Source: Nigerium massiliense (lineage in GTDB: Bacteria; Actinomycetota; Actinomycetes; Propionibacteriales; Propionibacteriaceae). Taken from it: a stretch of DNA of 64,000 nt. Below the pieces are notes generated by a model. That model made no database searches. It saw only the letters and a list, made by a program, of their open reading frames with translations, and was not told the origin of the DNA. The position numbers and the translations under genes were made by a program. Of this stretch, positions 32,088 to 43,210 are shown piece after piece (position 1 is the first letter of the stretch; the number at the start of each line of letters is the position of its first letter). The stretch spans positions 1 to 64,000 of the forward strand of contig NZ_CCYM01000001.1 in the NCBI RefSeq assembly GCF_000826085.1. The letters run 5' to 3'.

Positions 32088-32993
32088 ATGACGACGACGG
32101 GCTTCATCGGCGTAGGAACGATGGGACGGCCGATGGCCCGGCATGTGCTGGCCGCCGCCCAGCCGGACGACCGGGTGGTGCTCAACGCGCTTTCACCCAA
32201 CGGCCTGGAGGAGCTTCTCGACGCCGGCGCGCGGTACGCGTCGAATGCCCGGGAGGTCGCCCAGCAGTGCGACGTCGTCGTCTACATGGTGCCCACGATG
32301 GCCGACATCCGGGGCACCCTCGACGGGCCGGACGGCCTGCTCGCCGGGCTGACCCCGGCCCCGCTCCTGCTCATCGTGAGCTCCACCTGCAGCTCGGCGG
32401 AGGTGCGGGATCTCGCTCGCGACCTGGACGAAGCGACGGGCGGCCGCATCGCGGTCGTGGACGCCCCCGTCAGCGGCGGAGCGGAGGGCGCCGAGGCGGG
32501 GACGTTGTCGGTCATGGTCGGCGGTGCGGACGCCGATGCGACCCGCGCGGTCGGCCTGCTGTCGGCGACGGGACGCGCGGTCCACCTGGGCCCGCTGGGC
32601 GCTGGGCAGATCGCGAAGGCCTGCAACCAGCTCATCGTGGCTGCCGAGGTCGTCGCGAACGCCGAGGCCGCGGTGCTGGCCGAGCGGTCGGGCATGGACG
32701 TCTCGTTGCTGTTCGACCTCCTGCTGGACGGGTACGCCACCAGCCGCATCATGGAGGTCAAGAGCCCGCGTTTCATCGCCCACGACCACTCCCCCTCGGG
32801 CCCGGCGAAGTTCCTGGTCAAAGACCTGCGGGCCTTCGCCGAGGAGGCCGAGCGCGTCGGCATGACGACCTTCAGCGTCGAGCCGCTGCGCGCGGTCTTC
32901 ACCGGGCTGACGCAGGCGGGCCTCGGCGATCAGGACAGCTCGGTGGTCCAGGCCTACATCGAGCAGTCCGACGGCAAGGCCCCCTCGGCCTGA
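32088..32993 (+). CDS. NAD(P)-dependent beta-hydroxyacid dehydrogenase family protein
   Basis: The 301-aa product belongs to the 3-hydroxyisobutyrate / tartronate-semialdehyde reductase family. It has the N-terminal Rossmann motif [15 protein letters not shown] (about 5-19), the substrate-binding [22 protein letters not shown] segment (about 122-143) and the catalytic Lys in [10 protein letters not shown] (about 180). The exact hydroxyacid cannot be told. ATG at 32088 follows GAGGTGG. It is divergent from rplS and convergent with sdhB, with a very strong hairpin between. Confidence 0.88.
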   Translation: MTTTGFIGVGTMGRPMARHVLAAAQPDDRVVLNALSPNGLEELLDAGARYASNAREVAQQCDVVVYMVPTMADIRGTLDGPDGLLAGLTPAPLLLIVSSTCSSAEVRDLARDLDEATGGRIAVVDAPVSGGAEGAEAGTLSVMVGGADADATRAVGLLSATGRAVHLGPLGAGQIAKACNQLIVAAEVVANAEAAVLAERSGMDVSLLFDLLLDGYATSRIMEVKSPRFIAHDHSPSGPAKFLVKDLRAFAEEAERVGMTTFSVEPLRAVFTGLTQAGLGDQDSSVVQAYIEQSDGKAPSA

Positions 32994-33077
32994 CGCCTCG
33001 CCGGGGCGGCCATCCACGCCCGTCGGCTCCCAGCCCTCACGGCGGGGCCCCAGCCCGTCCGATCGGATCACGACAGA

Positions 33078-33114
33078 CGCCGGCGCCGGCCCCGCGAGGG
33101 GACCGGCGCCGGCG
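33078..33114. terminator. strong hairpin between convergent genes
   Basis: CGCCGGCGCCGGCCCC pairs with GGGG and CCGGCGCCGGCG around GCGA, with one bulged A. It lies between the oxidoreductase stop (32993) and the sdhB stop (33139). There is no T run, but the position and about 16 bp of G+C pairs suggest a bidirectional terminator. Confidence 0.6.
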
Positions 33115-33138
33115 ATGTGGCTCAGGCCGCGGACCGAA

Positions 33139-33896
33139 TCACTTGCCGTCCTGGCTGAACAGGGAGGCGATCAGGTCGCGGTTCAGCTGGCCGATCGTGT
33201 CGAGCGGGATCTGCTTGGGGCAGACCGCCGCGCACTCCCCGATGTTGGTGCAGCCGCCGAAGCCCTCGGCATCGTGCTGGCCCACCATGTTCTTCACCCG
33301 CAGCATCCGCTCCGGCTGGCCCTGGGGCAGCATCGCGAGGTGCGTGATCTTGGCCGACGTGAACAGCATCGCCGAGCCGTTGGGGCAGGCCGCCACGCAG
33401 GCGCCGCAGCCGATGCAGGTCGCGGCGTCGAAGGCACGGTCCGCCTCGCGCTTGTTGACCGGCATCGCGTTGGCGTCCACGGCCGAGCCCGCGTTGATGG
33501 AGACGAAGCCGCCGGCCTGGATGATGCGGTCGAAGGCGGAGCGGTCGACAACCAGGTCCTTGATGACCGGGAAGCCGCCGGCCCGCCAGGGCTCGACATC
33601 GATCGTCGCGTTGTCGGCGAAGCTACGCATGTGCAGCTGGCACGTGGTGGTCGGCACCGGCGAGGCGGCACGGCCGTGCGCCGCACCGTTGATCACGACG
33701 CCACACATGCCGCAGATGCCCTCGCGGCAGTCGTGGTCGAAGGCCACCGGCTCCTCGCCCTTGACCGTCAGGTCCTCGTTGAGGAGGTCGAGCATCTCGA
33801 GGAACGACATGTCCTCGGAGACGCCTTCCACCCGGTACGAGACCATCTTGCCCTGGGCATTCGCATTGGCCTGACGCCAGACGCGCAGGTTGATGT

Positions 33897-33900
<4 letters not shown>
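33139..33900 (-). CDS. sdhB: succinate dehydrogenase/fumarate reductase iron-sulfur subunit
   Basis: SdhB carries electrons from the flavoprotein to the membrane quinone site. The 253-aa product has the [2Fe-2S] motif [10 protein letters not shown] (58-67), and the ferredoxin-like [14 protein letters not shown] and [13 protein letters not shown] for the [4Fe-4S] and [3Fe-4S] clusters. All expected cysteines are present. The start at 33900 overlaps the sdhA stop by 4 bases (ATGA-type coupling). Confidence 0.96.
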
Positions 33901-35923
<2,023 letters not shown>

Positions 35924-35926
35924 TGG

Positions 35927-36640
35927 TTACCTCACCCATCCGAAGAAGACAGCCAGCGGCGCGATCAGGAAGCCGACGAACAGCAGCACGGCCACGATCC
36001 ACGCGATGGCGTTCAGGACCGAGCGCGAGCGGGGCGACGTGTTCGCGCCCAGCGTCGTCAGCGAACTCCACACCCCGTGGCGCACGTGCATGCAGACCGC
36101 GACGAGCCACAGCGCGTACAGCGGAACCATCAGGAAGCCCACCGGCGCCGAGAACGTGGCCACGAACATCTCGAACGGCGAGGTGCCCCGGGTGAAGCCC
36201 GGCGTCACGGCCTGCACCGTGAACTGCAGCAGGTGGAAGATCAGGAACAGCACGAGGATCACGCCGCCCCAGCGCATGGTGCGCGCCGAGTAGGTCTGAG
36301 CGAGCCGCTTCGTCGCCACATAGTGATCGGGGCCGCGGGCGGCGCGGTCGCGCACCGTCAGCTTCCAGGCCGCGTACATGTGCAGCACGATGCACACGAT
36401 CAGGAAGGCGCGGAAGATCCAGATGAAGGCCCCGACCGGCACGATCGGGTAGAGGATGTCGCTCTTCAGCCAGTGCGCGTAGTGATCGAAGGCATCAGGC
36501 CCGCTGAACATCTTGAGGTTGCCGTACATGTGGGCGAGCAGGAAGAAGATCAGAATCAGTCCGGTGATGGCCATCATGGCCTTCATCGCGACTGTCGATC
36601 GGAGCGCTCTGCCCTGAGGAGTAAGAGTTGTTGTCGCCAC
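35927..36640 (-). CDS. sdhC: succinate dehydrogenase cytochrome b subunit
   Basis: This is the single membrane anchor of a type B (SdhCAB, no SdhD) succinate:quinone oxidoreductase. The 237-aa product has five hydrophobic segments. Histidines suitable as ligands for two haems b lie in LLAHMYGNLK, VLHMYAAWK, FHLLQF and HVRHG. The start is GTG at 36640, with TAGGGT exactly 7 bases upstream, so the sdhCAB transcript is probably leaderless. sdhA follows after 3 bases, preceded by GAGGT. Confidence 0.92.
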   Translation of the reverse strand: MATTTLTPQGRALRSTVAMKAMMAITGLILIFFLLAHMYGNLKMFSGPDAFDHYAHWLKSDILYPIVPVGAFIWIFRAFLIVCIVLHMYAAWKLTVRDRAARGPDHYVATKRLAQTYSARTMRWGGVILVLFLIFHLLQFTVQAVTPGFTRGTSPFEMFVATFSAPVGFLMVPLYALWLVAVCMHVRHGVWSSLTTLGANTSPRSRSVLNAIAWIVAVLLFVGFLIAPLAVFFGWVR

Positions 36641-36647
36641 GTGGGAC

Positions 36648-36653
36648 ACCCTA
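36648..36653 (-). promoter_or_regulatory. TAGGGT -10 box before sdhC
   Basis: TAGGGT on the minus strand ends 7 bases before the GTG start at 36640. It is the likely promoter of sdhCAB, separate from trmD, which ends 37 bp upstream of it. Confidence 0.5.
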
Positions 36654-36689
36654 GACAATCCCGCGCCAAGTTGCTTGCGAGACGCCGGA

Positions 36690-37403
36690 TCAGGAGAAGA
36701 ATTCCTGCCGCGGGAGCAGGTCGGGGCGGCGCTCCCGGGTGCGCTCGAGCGCCCGCTCGTGGCGCCAGGCGCCGATGGCGGCGTGGTGCCCGGACAGCAG
36801 GATCGGCGGGACGTCCATCCCCCGCCAGGTCGCGGGCTTGGTGTAGACGGGGTACTCCAACAGGCCCTGGCCGGCGACGGAATGGGACTCCTCCACCAGC
36901 GATTCCGGGTTGCCGACGACGCCGGGGATGAGCCGGACGACGGCCTCCGTGATCGCCAGCGCCGCGACCTCGCCGCCGTTGAGGACGTAGTCGCCGAGGC
37001 TGATCTCGCGGACGTCCATCCGGGTGCGGGCGTACTCGACCACACGGGCGTCGATGCCCTCGTAGCGGCCGCAGGCGAAGACGATGTGCTCGGCCTCGGC
37101 CAGTTCGTGGGCCGTCGCCTGCTTGAACAACTCGCCCGCGGGCGTCGGGACGATCAGCGTCGCGGGGCCGGGATGCTCGGCGCAGATCTGGTCGAGCGCG
37201 GCCCCCCACGGTTCGGGCTTCATCACCATCCCGGCTCCCCCGCCGTAGGGGGTGTCGTCGACGGTGCGGTGGCGGTCGTGCGTCCAGTCGCGCAGGTCGT
37301 GGACCTCCCACGAGAGCAGGCCTGCGGCGCGCGCCCGTCCCATCAGCGACAGGTCGAGCGCGGCGAAGAAGTCGGGGAAGATCGAGACGATGTCGAGGCG
37401 CAT
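36690..37403 (-). CDS. trmD: tRNA (guanine37-N1)-methyltransferase
   Basis: TrmD methylates G37 of tRNAs that read CNN and CGG codons, preventing frameshifting. The 237-aa SPOUT enzyme has [14 protein letters not shown] near residue 50, [10 protein letters not shown] and the knot segment [12 protein letters not shown], with a C-terminal helical domain. ATG at 37403 is chosen over the GTG at 37409. It gives the normal start [10 protein letters not shown] and is spaced 5 bases from GGCGGAG. The rimM stop overlaps this region, so the genes are coupled. Confidence 0.96.
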   Translation of the reverse strand: MRLDIVSIFPDFFAALDLSLMGRARAAGLLSWEVHDLRDWTHDRHRTVDDTPYGGGAGMVMKPEPWGAALDQICAEHPGPATLIVPTPAGELFKQATAHELAEAEHIVFACGRYEGIDARVVEYARTRMDVREISLGDYVLNGGEVAALAITEAVVRLIPGVVGNPESLVEESHSVAGQGLLEYPVYTKPATWRGMDVPPILLSGHHAAIGAWRHERALERTRERRPDLLPRQEFFS

Positions 37404-37405
37404 CG

Positions 37406-37921
37406 TCACTCCGCCTCGAACAGCAGTCCGGGGATGTCCGCGACGACGAGGTACCCGGCGGCGACGTCCACCTCGGGCACGAGCGCCTCGACGAACGGCA
37501 CGAGCCGGTCCTGGCCGGCGACGTCCACGACGAGTTGGTCCTGCGCGGGCGGGTGCTGGACGGCGCTCACGCGGCCGAGGACGACGCCGGCGGCGTCGCG
37601 AACCTCCAGCCCGATGAGCTGCCGGTCGTAGAACTCTCCGTCCTCGGCCGGCTCCTCGTCACCGGGGACGCCGATCCATACCTCGGCGCCGCGGAGCCCC
37701 TCGGCCGTCGTCCGATCGGTGATCCCCGCCAGCCCCACCAGAAGGACCCCGTTGTGCCACCGCGACGAGGCGACGCTGCCGGGGCGTCCGGCCACGACGA
37801 CGTCCGTCCCGGGCGCGAAGCGGCGCTCCGGTTCGTCGGTGTGCAGGTAGACGGTCACCTCGCCGCGCAGCCCGTGCGGCTTGCCGAGCGTGCCCACGAG
37901 CACGCTTTCCTTGTCGGACAT
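37406..37921 (-). CDS. rimM: ribosome maturation factor RimM
   Basis: RimM helps fold the 30S head domain and binds S19. The 171-aa product has the N-terminal RimM domain ([21 protein letters not shown]) and a C-terminal PRC-barrel domain ([16 protein letters not shown]... [15 protein letters not shown]). Length is normal. A 10-bp hairpin lies in the gap between khpA and rimM. Confidence 0.95.
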   Translation of the reverse strand: MSDKESVLVGTLGKPHGLRGEVTVYLHTDEPERRFAPGTDVVVAGRPGSVASSRWHNGVLLVGLAGITDRTTAEGLRGAEVWIGVPGDEEPAEDGEFYDRQLIGLEVRDAAGVVLGRVSAVQHPPAQDQLVVDVAGQDRLVPFVEALVPEVDVAAGYLVVADIPGLLFEAE

Positions 37922-37947
37922 GGGAGAACCTTCCAGGGGGACGCGGC

Positions 37948-37979
37948 GACGCCCCGCGCGCGCAGGCGGGCGGGGCGTC
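37948..37979 (-). other. intercistronic hairpin between khpA and rimM
   Basis: GACGCCCCGC (37948-37957) and GCGGGGCGTC (37970-37979) form a perfect 10-bp stem. No T run follows on the minus strand, so it more likely tunes mRNA stability or partial read-through from rpsP-khpA into rimM-trmD than terminates fully. Confidence 0.5.
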
Positions 37980-37992
37980 TTCTCGAGACGGG

Positions 37993-38247
37993 TCAGTAGC
38001 GACGGCGCGGGCGGCGATCGACGTCGACGAAGTCGATGCGCACCTGCTCACGGCCCGCGAGGGCACCGATGACGGTACGCAGGGCTTCGGCGGTACGGCC
38101 CTGCCGGCCGATCACCTTGCCGACGTCCTCGGGGTTGACCCGCACCTCGAGCGTGCGCGTGCGGCGGCGGTCGAGGTCGGAGACCGCGACGTCGTCGGGG
38201 TTCGCCACGAGCCCGCGAACCAGGTGTTCAAGGGCGTCCGCGAGCAT
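37993..38247 (-). CDS. khpA: KH-domain RNA-binding protein KhpA
   Basis: The 84-aa product is a single KH domain with the RNA-gripping loop GKVIGRQGR (43-51; GxxG = G47-G50). KhpA partners with KhpB/Jag in several bacteria in RNA binding and cell-size control. ATG at 38247 lies 2 bases after the rpsP stop. The basic C terminus ends RRPRRRY. Confidence 0.93.
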   Translation of the reverse strand: MLADALEHLVRGLVANPDDVAVSDLDRRRTRTLEVRVNPEDVGKVIGRQGRTAEALRTVIGALAGREQVRIDFVDVDRRPRRRY

Positions 38248-38249
38248 GA

Positions 38250-38717
38250 TCAGGCCTCAGCCGGCTCGTCGGCAGCGGCCTCGGCGCCTTCGGCATCGTC
38301 GGTGGCCTCAGCCGCCCCGTCGCCCTCGGCGTCGGAGGACTTCTTCTTCGAGGTGATGGCGGCGGAGCTGGGCTCGTCGTCGGCCTCGGCGAGGGCGGCG
38401 TTGAACGTGGCCAGCTTGTCGGCCTTCTCCGGCTGCGGGTCGACGCCGGCCGGAGTCTTGTCGCCGCTGAACTTCTGCCAGTCACCGGTGCGCTTGAGGA
38501 TCGCGACCACGGCCTCGGTCGGCTGGGCGCCGACGCCGAGCCAGTAGAGCGCGCGCTCGGAGTTGACCTGGATCACCGACGGGTCGTTCTTCGGGTGGTA
38601 GATCCCGATCTCCTCGATCGCGCGGCCGTCACGCTTCTTGTGCGCGTCCATCACGACGATGCGGTAATGCGGGGAGCGGATCTTGCCCATCCGCTTCAGA
38701 CGAATCTTGACAGCCAC
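38250..38717 (-). CDS. rpsP: 30S ribosomal protein S16
   Basis: The N-terminal part (GTG 38717; [32 protein letters not shown]) is standard S16. The 155-aa total includes an acidic, Ala/Glu-rich extension of about 65 residues, typical of actinobacterial S16 and probably disordered. It heads rpsP-khpA-rimM-trmD. The 227-bp region upstream (38718-38944) holds the divergent promoters of rpsP and the NRAMP gene and no other gene. Confidence 0.96.
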   Translation of the reverse strand: MAVKIRLKRMGKIRSPHYRIVVMDAHKKRDGRAIEEIGIYHPKNDPSVIQVNSERALYWLGVGAQPTEAVVAILKRTGDWQKFSGDKTPAGVDPQPEKADKLATFNAALAEADDEPSSAAITSKKKSSDAEGDGAAEATDDAEGAEAAADEPAEA

Positions 38718-38931
38718 GTGTGTGGTTTCTCCTGTACGAAACAAGCCCGCGCACGTGCGCGAGCGAGACGGGTGGAGGCCGTGTGCGGTGTGGGTTTGCC
38801 GCCCCCGGACTCCGGATGAACGGCGACCAGCGGGCATGAGAGGGCACCACCGATCGCAGATGCACAGGCCATTCTGCCACGAAGTCGGCGTCCGGCGCGA
38901 ACCGCGCGTCGGTGGCGCGGCCGTCCGGGGG

Positions 38932-38937
38932 TACGGT
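38932..38937 (+). promoter_or_regulatory. TACGGT -10 box before the NRAMP gene
   Basis: TACGGT ends 7 bases before the GTG at 38945, which supports that start over longer upstream readings and a leaderless transcript. Confidence 0.5.
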
Positions 38938-38944
38938 ACCTCCC

Positions 38945-40201
38945 GTGCGGGACGACAGACCAGCGGCGCGATCCGAGCGGACCCGGAGGCCCAGCGCCCT
39001 CGGCATGCTGGGACCGGCGTTCGTCGCCGCCGTCGCCTACGTCGATCCCGGCAACGTCGGGGCGAACCTGAGCGCCGGCGCCCAGTACGGCTACGCGCTG
39101 ACCTGGGTGCTCGTCGTGGCGAGCGCCATAGCGGCGATCCTGCAGTACCAGTCGGCCAAGCTGGGCCTGGTCACCGGCCGCTCGCTGACCAGCCTCGTCC
39201 ACGAGCGGCTCACGACCCGGACGCGTTCGCCGGGGTGGGGCCGGGCCTACGGCCTCCAGGCGTTCCTCATCGCCATCGCGACCGACCTGGCCGAGGTGGT
39301 CGGCGGCGCGCTCGCCCTCAACCTGCTCTTCGGCACCCCGCTGTGGCTGGCGGGCATCATCGTCGGCGTCGTGTCGGTGCTGCTGCTGCGCGCGCTGCGC
39401 ATGAAGGGCGAGCACGCGTTCGAGCTGGCGGTCGCCGCGGTGCTCGGCCTCGTGGCCGCCGGCTTCTGGGGCGCACTGGCGTTCGCTCCCCCGTCCCCGG
39501 GCAAGCTGGCGGCCGGCCTGGTCCCCCAGGTCCCGGACACGCAGGCGTGGCCGATGATCGCGGCGATGCTCGGCGCCACCGTCATGCCCCACGCCATCTA
39601 CCTGCACTCGACCCTGGCCATCGACCGCTACCGGCCCCACGGTCCCCTCACCCATCCCCTGCGGCCGCTGCTGAGCGCGCAGAAGTGGGACGTCGGCGTC
39701 TCGCTGCTGGTGGCCGGGTCGGTCAACATCGCGATGCTGCTGCTCGCCGCCGAGACGCTTCCCGGCACGGTCGGGGAGGCCGTCGAGGCTGCCCACCGCA
39801 TCTTCATGATCGAGCTCGGCCCCGCGGCGGCGACGATCTTCGCGCTCGGGCTCCTGGCGTCCGGTGTCGGGTCGACGGTGGTCGGGACACACGCCGGCTC
39901 CCAGGTGCTCAAGGATCTCCTGCCCAAGACGCCGTCCCCGGCGGCGCGGCGGCTGCTGACGCTGGCCCCGGCCGTGTTGGTGCTGCTGGCCGGTGTGCCC
40001 CCGACGACCATCTTGGTGGCGAGCCAGACGGTGCTGAGCTTCGGCATCGCTGCCGCGGTGATCCCGTTGGCGCTCTTCACCCGCGACCGCAGCATCATGG
40101 GCGACCACGCCGACGGACGAGCGATGACGCTGGTCTCGGGCCTCATCGCGTTGCTCGTCGTGGCGCTCAACATCATGACGCTGGTGTCCGTCTTCGCCTG
40201 A
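38945..40201 (+). CDS. NRAMP-family divalent metal transporter
   Basis: The 418-aa product has about eleven hydrophobic segments and both metal-site motifs of the family: DPGN in the first segment (34-37) and MPH in the sixth ([12 protein letters not shown], about 212-223). It probably imports Mn2+ or Fe2+ with protons (MntH-like). The soluble N terminus is basic. No MntR/DtxR gene is adjacent. It is inserted between rpsP and the ffh-side amidohydrolase gene. Confidence 0.92.
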   Translation: MRDDRPAARSERTRRPSALGMLGPAFVAAVAYVDPGNVGANLSAGAQYGYALTWVLVVASAIAAILQYQSAKLGLVTGRSLTSLVHERLTTRTRSPGWGRAYGLQAFLIAIATDLAEVVGGALALNLLFGTPLWLAGIIVGVVSVLLLRALRMKGEHAFELAVAAVLGLVAAGFWGALAFAPPSPGKLAAGLVPQVPDTQAWPMIAAMLGATVMPHAIYLHSTLAIDRYRPHGPLTHPLRPLLSAQKWDVGVSLLVAGSVNIAMLLLAAETLPGTVGEAVEAAHRIFMIELGPAAATIFALGLLASGVGSTVVGTHAGSQVLKDLLPKTPSPAARRLLTLAPAVLVLLAGVPPTTILVASQTVLSFGIAAAVIPLALFTRDRSIMGDHADGRAMTLVSGLIALLVVALNIMTLVSVFA

Positions 40202-40254
40202 GCCCCGGAGGCGGCGGAGCCTACGTCGCTCGACTCCCGCGACATGCGACGGAG

Positions 40255-41451
40255 TCAGCGCTGCTGGACGACGCGCCCGCGCAGGATGATGAAGCGCGGC
40301 TCGCGGACGATCGCCAGGTTCTCCCGGGGATCGGCGTCGAAGACGACCAGATCGGCGGACGCTCCGTCCGCCAGCGTCTCGCCGCCGAGCCAGTCCCGGG
40401 CCCGCCATGACGCCGCCCCCAGCGCGAACTCGGGCCCACCCACCTTGCCGAGCAGCTCGATCTCGTCGGCGATCTTGCCGTGCGCGATCGTCGTGCCCGC
40501 GTCGGTGCCGGCGTAGACGGGGACGCCCGCGTCGACGGCCTTGCCGATGGTCTCGAAGCGACGCTCGTGCAGCGCCCGCATGTGCGCGGCGTAGGTGGGG
40601 AACTTCCCGTCGGCCTGGGCGGCGATCTGCGGGAACGTCTCGATGTTGTACAGCGTGGGCACCAGCGCGACGCCGCGCTCGGCCATCGTCGCGATGGTGC
40701 CGTCGTCGAGCCCGGTGCCGTGCTCGATGCCGTCGATGCCGGCGTCGACGAGCTCGGTCACCGAGCGCTCGTCGAAGCAGTGCGCGGTGACGCGGGCCCC
40801 GTGGCTGTGCGCCGCCTCGATCGCCTCGCGCGCGACGTCGGCCGGCCACAGCGGGGTCAGGTCGCCGACCTCGCGGTCGATCCAGTCGCCGACGAGCTTC
40901 ACCCACCCGTCGCCGCGTCGGGCCTGCGTCTCGACCTCGGCGACCAGGTCGTCGGGCTCGACCTCCTCGGCCAGGTTGCGGATGTAGCGCCTGGTGCGGG
41001 CGATGTGCCGGCCGGCGCGGATGATGCGGGGTAGGTCTTCCTCCTCGTCGACCCAGCGGGTGTCGGCGGGCGAGCCGGCGTCCCGGATGAGCAGCGTCCC
41101 GGCGTCCCGGTCGGCGCGGGCCTGTTCACGGGTGCTCTCGCGGTCGGCCGGGTGGGCGTCCTGCCCGACGCCGACGTGACAGTGGGCGTCCACCAGGCCG
41201 GGCATGATCCACGCGTCCGTCGCGATCGTCACCGCGTCCGCGACGGGTGTGAGGCTCACGCGGCCGTCCACGATCCACAGCTCGCGGCGCTCCCCCTCCG
41301 GCAGCACGGTGCCGCTCAGGTGCAGCCGCGCGGCCGGTCCGGCCGGCTCGTCGGCGTAGACGTGGGTGTGGGTGTGGCCCCCGTGGGTGTGGGTCACCGA
41401 CGAGAGGGGCTGGCCCAGGGCGTCCAGGGCGGGCTCGTGGGAGTGCGTCAT
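40255..41451 (-). CDS. amidohydrolase-family protein with His-rich N terminus
   Basis: The 398-aa metal-dependent hydrolase has the TIM-barrel metal motif DAHCHVGVG (HxH, about 88-96), later histidines in VTAHCFDE and GIEHGTGL, and the terminal Asp in VYAGTDAGTT. It also has the small beta domain ending in ILRGRVVQQR typical of imidazolonepropionase-like enzymes. The first 30 residues carry seven His, including HTHGGHTHTH (21-30). Substrate unknown. ATG at 41451. A gene of this type between ffh and rpsP is common in actinobacteria. Confidence 0.87.
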   Translation of the reverse strand: MTHSHEPALDALGQPLSSVTHTHGGHTHTHVYADEPAGPAARLHLSGTVLPEGERRELWIVDGRVSLTPVADAVTIATDAWIMPGLVDAHCHVGVGQDAHPADRESTREQARADRDAGTLLIRDAGSPADTRWVDEEEDLPRIIRAGRHIARTRRYIRNLAEEVEPDDLVAEVETQARRGDGWVKLVGDWIDREVGDLTPLWPADVAREAIEAAHSHGARVTAHCFDERSVTELVDAGIDGIEHGTGLDDGTIATMAERGVALVPTLYNIETFPQIAAQADGKFPTYAAHMRALHERRFETIGKAVDAGVPVYAGTDAGTTIAHGKIADEIELLGKVGGPEFALGAASWRARDWLGGETLADGASADLVVFDADPRENLAIVREPRFIILRGRVVQQR

Positions 41452-41491
41452 GGCCCCAGCCTGTCGCCAAGCCGCCGGGGGCACAACCGGG

Positions 41492-43075
41492 TCAGCCGCG
41501 CTTGTTGTTCTGCTCGAACATCTTGGCCAGTTCCGGCGGCAGCTGGAACTCGTCCATCGCCGCGTTCTGGCCCGCGTTGGCCAGCGGGAGCCCGAACTCG
41601 TCCACCTGCGGCTGCGCCGGGGCCTGCTGCGGGGTCGGCGCCGCGGCGGCCGAGCGCTTGGCCGGGTTGCCGGAGACGCCCTTCTTGTTCTTCTTCTTGG
41701 CCTGCGCGGCCCGCTTGGGTTGCGGGCGTCCGCCCATGCCGGGCATCCCCGGCATGCCGGGCATTCCGCCCTGACCGAACTGAGCCATCGCCTTGCGGGT
41801 CTCCATGAACCGGTTGACCAGAGAGTTCACCTCGGTGACGGTCGTGCCGGAGCCGCGGGCGATGCGGTTGCGGCGCGACCCGTTGAGGATCTCGGGCTCG
41901 GTGCGCTCAGCCGGCGTCATCGAGTAGATGATCGCCTCGATGCGGTCGATCTCCCGCTCGTCGATGGCGCCGATGGCCTCCTTGTGCTGGGCCATTCCGG
42001 GGATCATCCCGAGGATCTTGCTCATCGGGCCCATGCGGCGCACGGCCTGCATCTGGGTGAGGAAGTCGTCGAGGCCGAACCCCTTGCCCTTCCCCTTCAG
42101 CAGCTTCTCCGCCGCCTTCTGCGACTGCTCGGCGTCGAAGGTGCGCTCGGCCTGCTCGATGAGGGTGAGGACGTCGCCCATGTCGAGGATGCGTCCGGCC
42201 ATGCGGTCGGGGTGGAAGACGTCGAAGTCCTTCAGCCCCTCGCCGTTGGACGCGAACATGATCGGCTTGCCGGTCACCTTCGCGATCGACAGCGCCGCGC
42301 CGCCGCGGGCGTCGCCGTCCAGCTTGGACAGCACGACGCCGTCGAAGCCGACGCCGTCGCGGAACGCCGTGGCGGTGTTCACCGCGTCCTGGCCGATCAT
42401 CGCGTCGACGACGAACAGGATCTCGTCGGGGCGAACCGCGTCGCGGATGTCGATGGCCTGCTGCATCAGCTCGGCGTCCACACCGAGGCGTCCCGCGGTG
42501 TCGACGATGACGACGTCGTAGAGCTTGCGGCGGGCCTCCTCGACGGACGCCCGGGCCACCGCGACCGGATCGCCGACGCCGTTGCCCGGCTCGGGCGCGA
42601 ACACCGGGACGCCGGCCCGCTGTCCGACGACCTGGAGCTGGTTGACGGCGTTGGGACGCTGCAGGTCGGCGGCCACCAGCAGCGGCTGGTGGCGGTTCTC
42701 CTTGAGCCAACGGCCGAGCTTGCCCGCCAGCGTGGTCTTACCGGAGCCCTGCAGGCCGGCGAGCATGATGACCGTCGGCGGCTGCTTGCTGAACCGGATC
42801 TGCCGGGTCTGGCCGCCGAGGATCTCGACGAGTTCGTCGTTGACGATCTTGACGATCTGCTGGGAAGGGTTCAGCGCCTGCGACACTTCGGCCTCGCGGG
42901 CCTTGACCTTGATCGCGGCGACGAACTCCTTCACGACGCCGAGGTTGACGTCCGCCTCGAGCAGCGCGAGACGGATCTCGCGGGCCACGTCGTTGATGTC
43001 GGACTCTGAGAGCCTGCCCTTGCCGCGCAGATTGCGGAAGGTGGTGCTCAGGCGATCCTGCAGTGTGTCGAACAA
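41492..43075 (-). CDS. ffh: signal recognition particle protein Ffh
   Basis: Ffh binds signal sequences and 4.5S RNA and delivers ribosomes to FtsY. The 527-aa product has the N domain (1-90), the GTPase G domain (GLQGSGKTTLAGKLG; DTAGRLGVD; SKLDGDARGG) and the M domain (about 325-430; GPMSKILGMIPGM). A Met/Gly/Pro-rich and then Lys/Gln-rich tail of about 90 residues follows. The start is TTG at 43075 with GAGG upstream. ftsY is 135 bp upstream on the same strand. Confidence 0.96.
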   Translation of the reverse strand: MFDTLQDRLSTTFRNLRGKGRLSESDINDVAREIRLALLEADVNLGVVKEFVAAIKVKAREAEVSQALNPSQQIVKIVNDELVEILGGQTRQIRFSKQPPTVIMLAGLQGSGKTTLAGKLGRWLKENRHQPLLVAADLQRPNAVNQLQVVGQRAGVPVFAPEPGNGVGDPVAVARASVEEARRKLYDVVIVDTAGRLGVDAELMQQAIDIRDAVRPDEILFVVDAMIGQDAVNTATAFRDGVGFDGVVLSKLDGDARGGAALSIAKVTGKPIMFASNGEGLKDFDVFHPDRMAGRILDMGDVLTLIEQAERTFDAEQSQKAAEKLLKGKGKGFGLDDFLTQMQAVRRMGPMSKILGMIPGMAQHKEAIGAIDEREIDRIEAIIYSMTPAERTEPEILNGSRRNRIARGSGTTVTEVNSLVNRFMETRKAMAQFGQGGMPGMPGMPGMGGRPQPKRAAQAKKKNKKGVSGNPAKRSAAAAPTPQQAPAQPQVDEFGLPLANAGQNAAMDEFQLPPELAKMFEQNNKRG

Positions 43076-43210
43076 GGGGGTACCTCACGGTCAAGAGAAA
43101 AATACCGTCCCAGCCTACCGGGTGCGCACCGAAGCACGCGCAGCGACAGCGGGACGTCCTGGGCGCCGGCCCGTTGCCCGGCGCGCCGTGGCGGTGCGCC
43201 GGGAAGTGAC

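Noticed and set aside
41358..41397. GTGGGT-rich stretch as a telomere-like or G-quadruplex element
   Set aside because: It is fully explained by the His/Thr-rich coding sequence of the amidohydrolase on the other strand.
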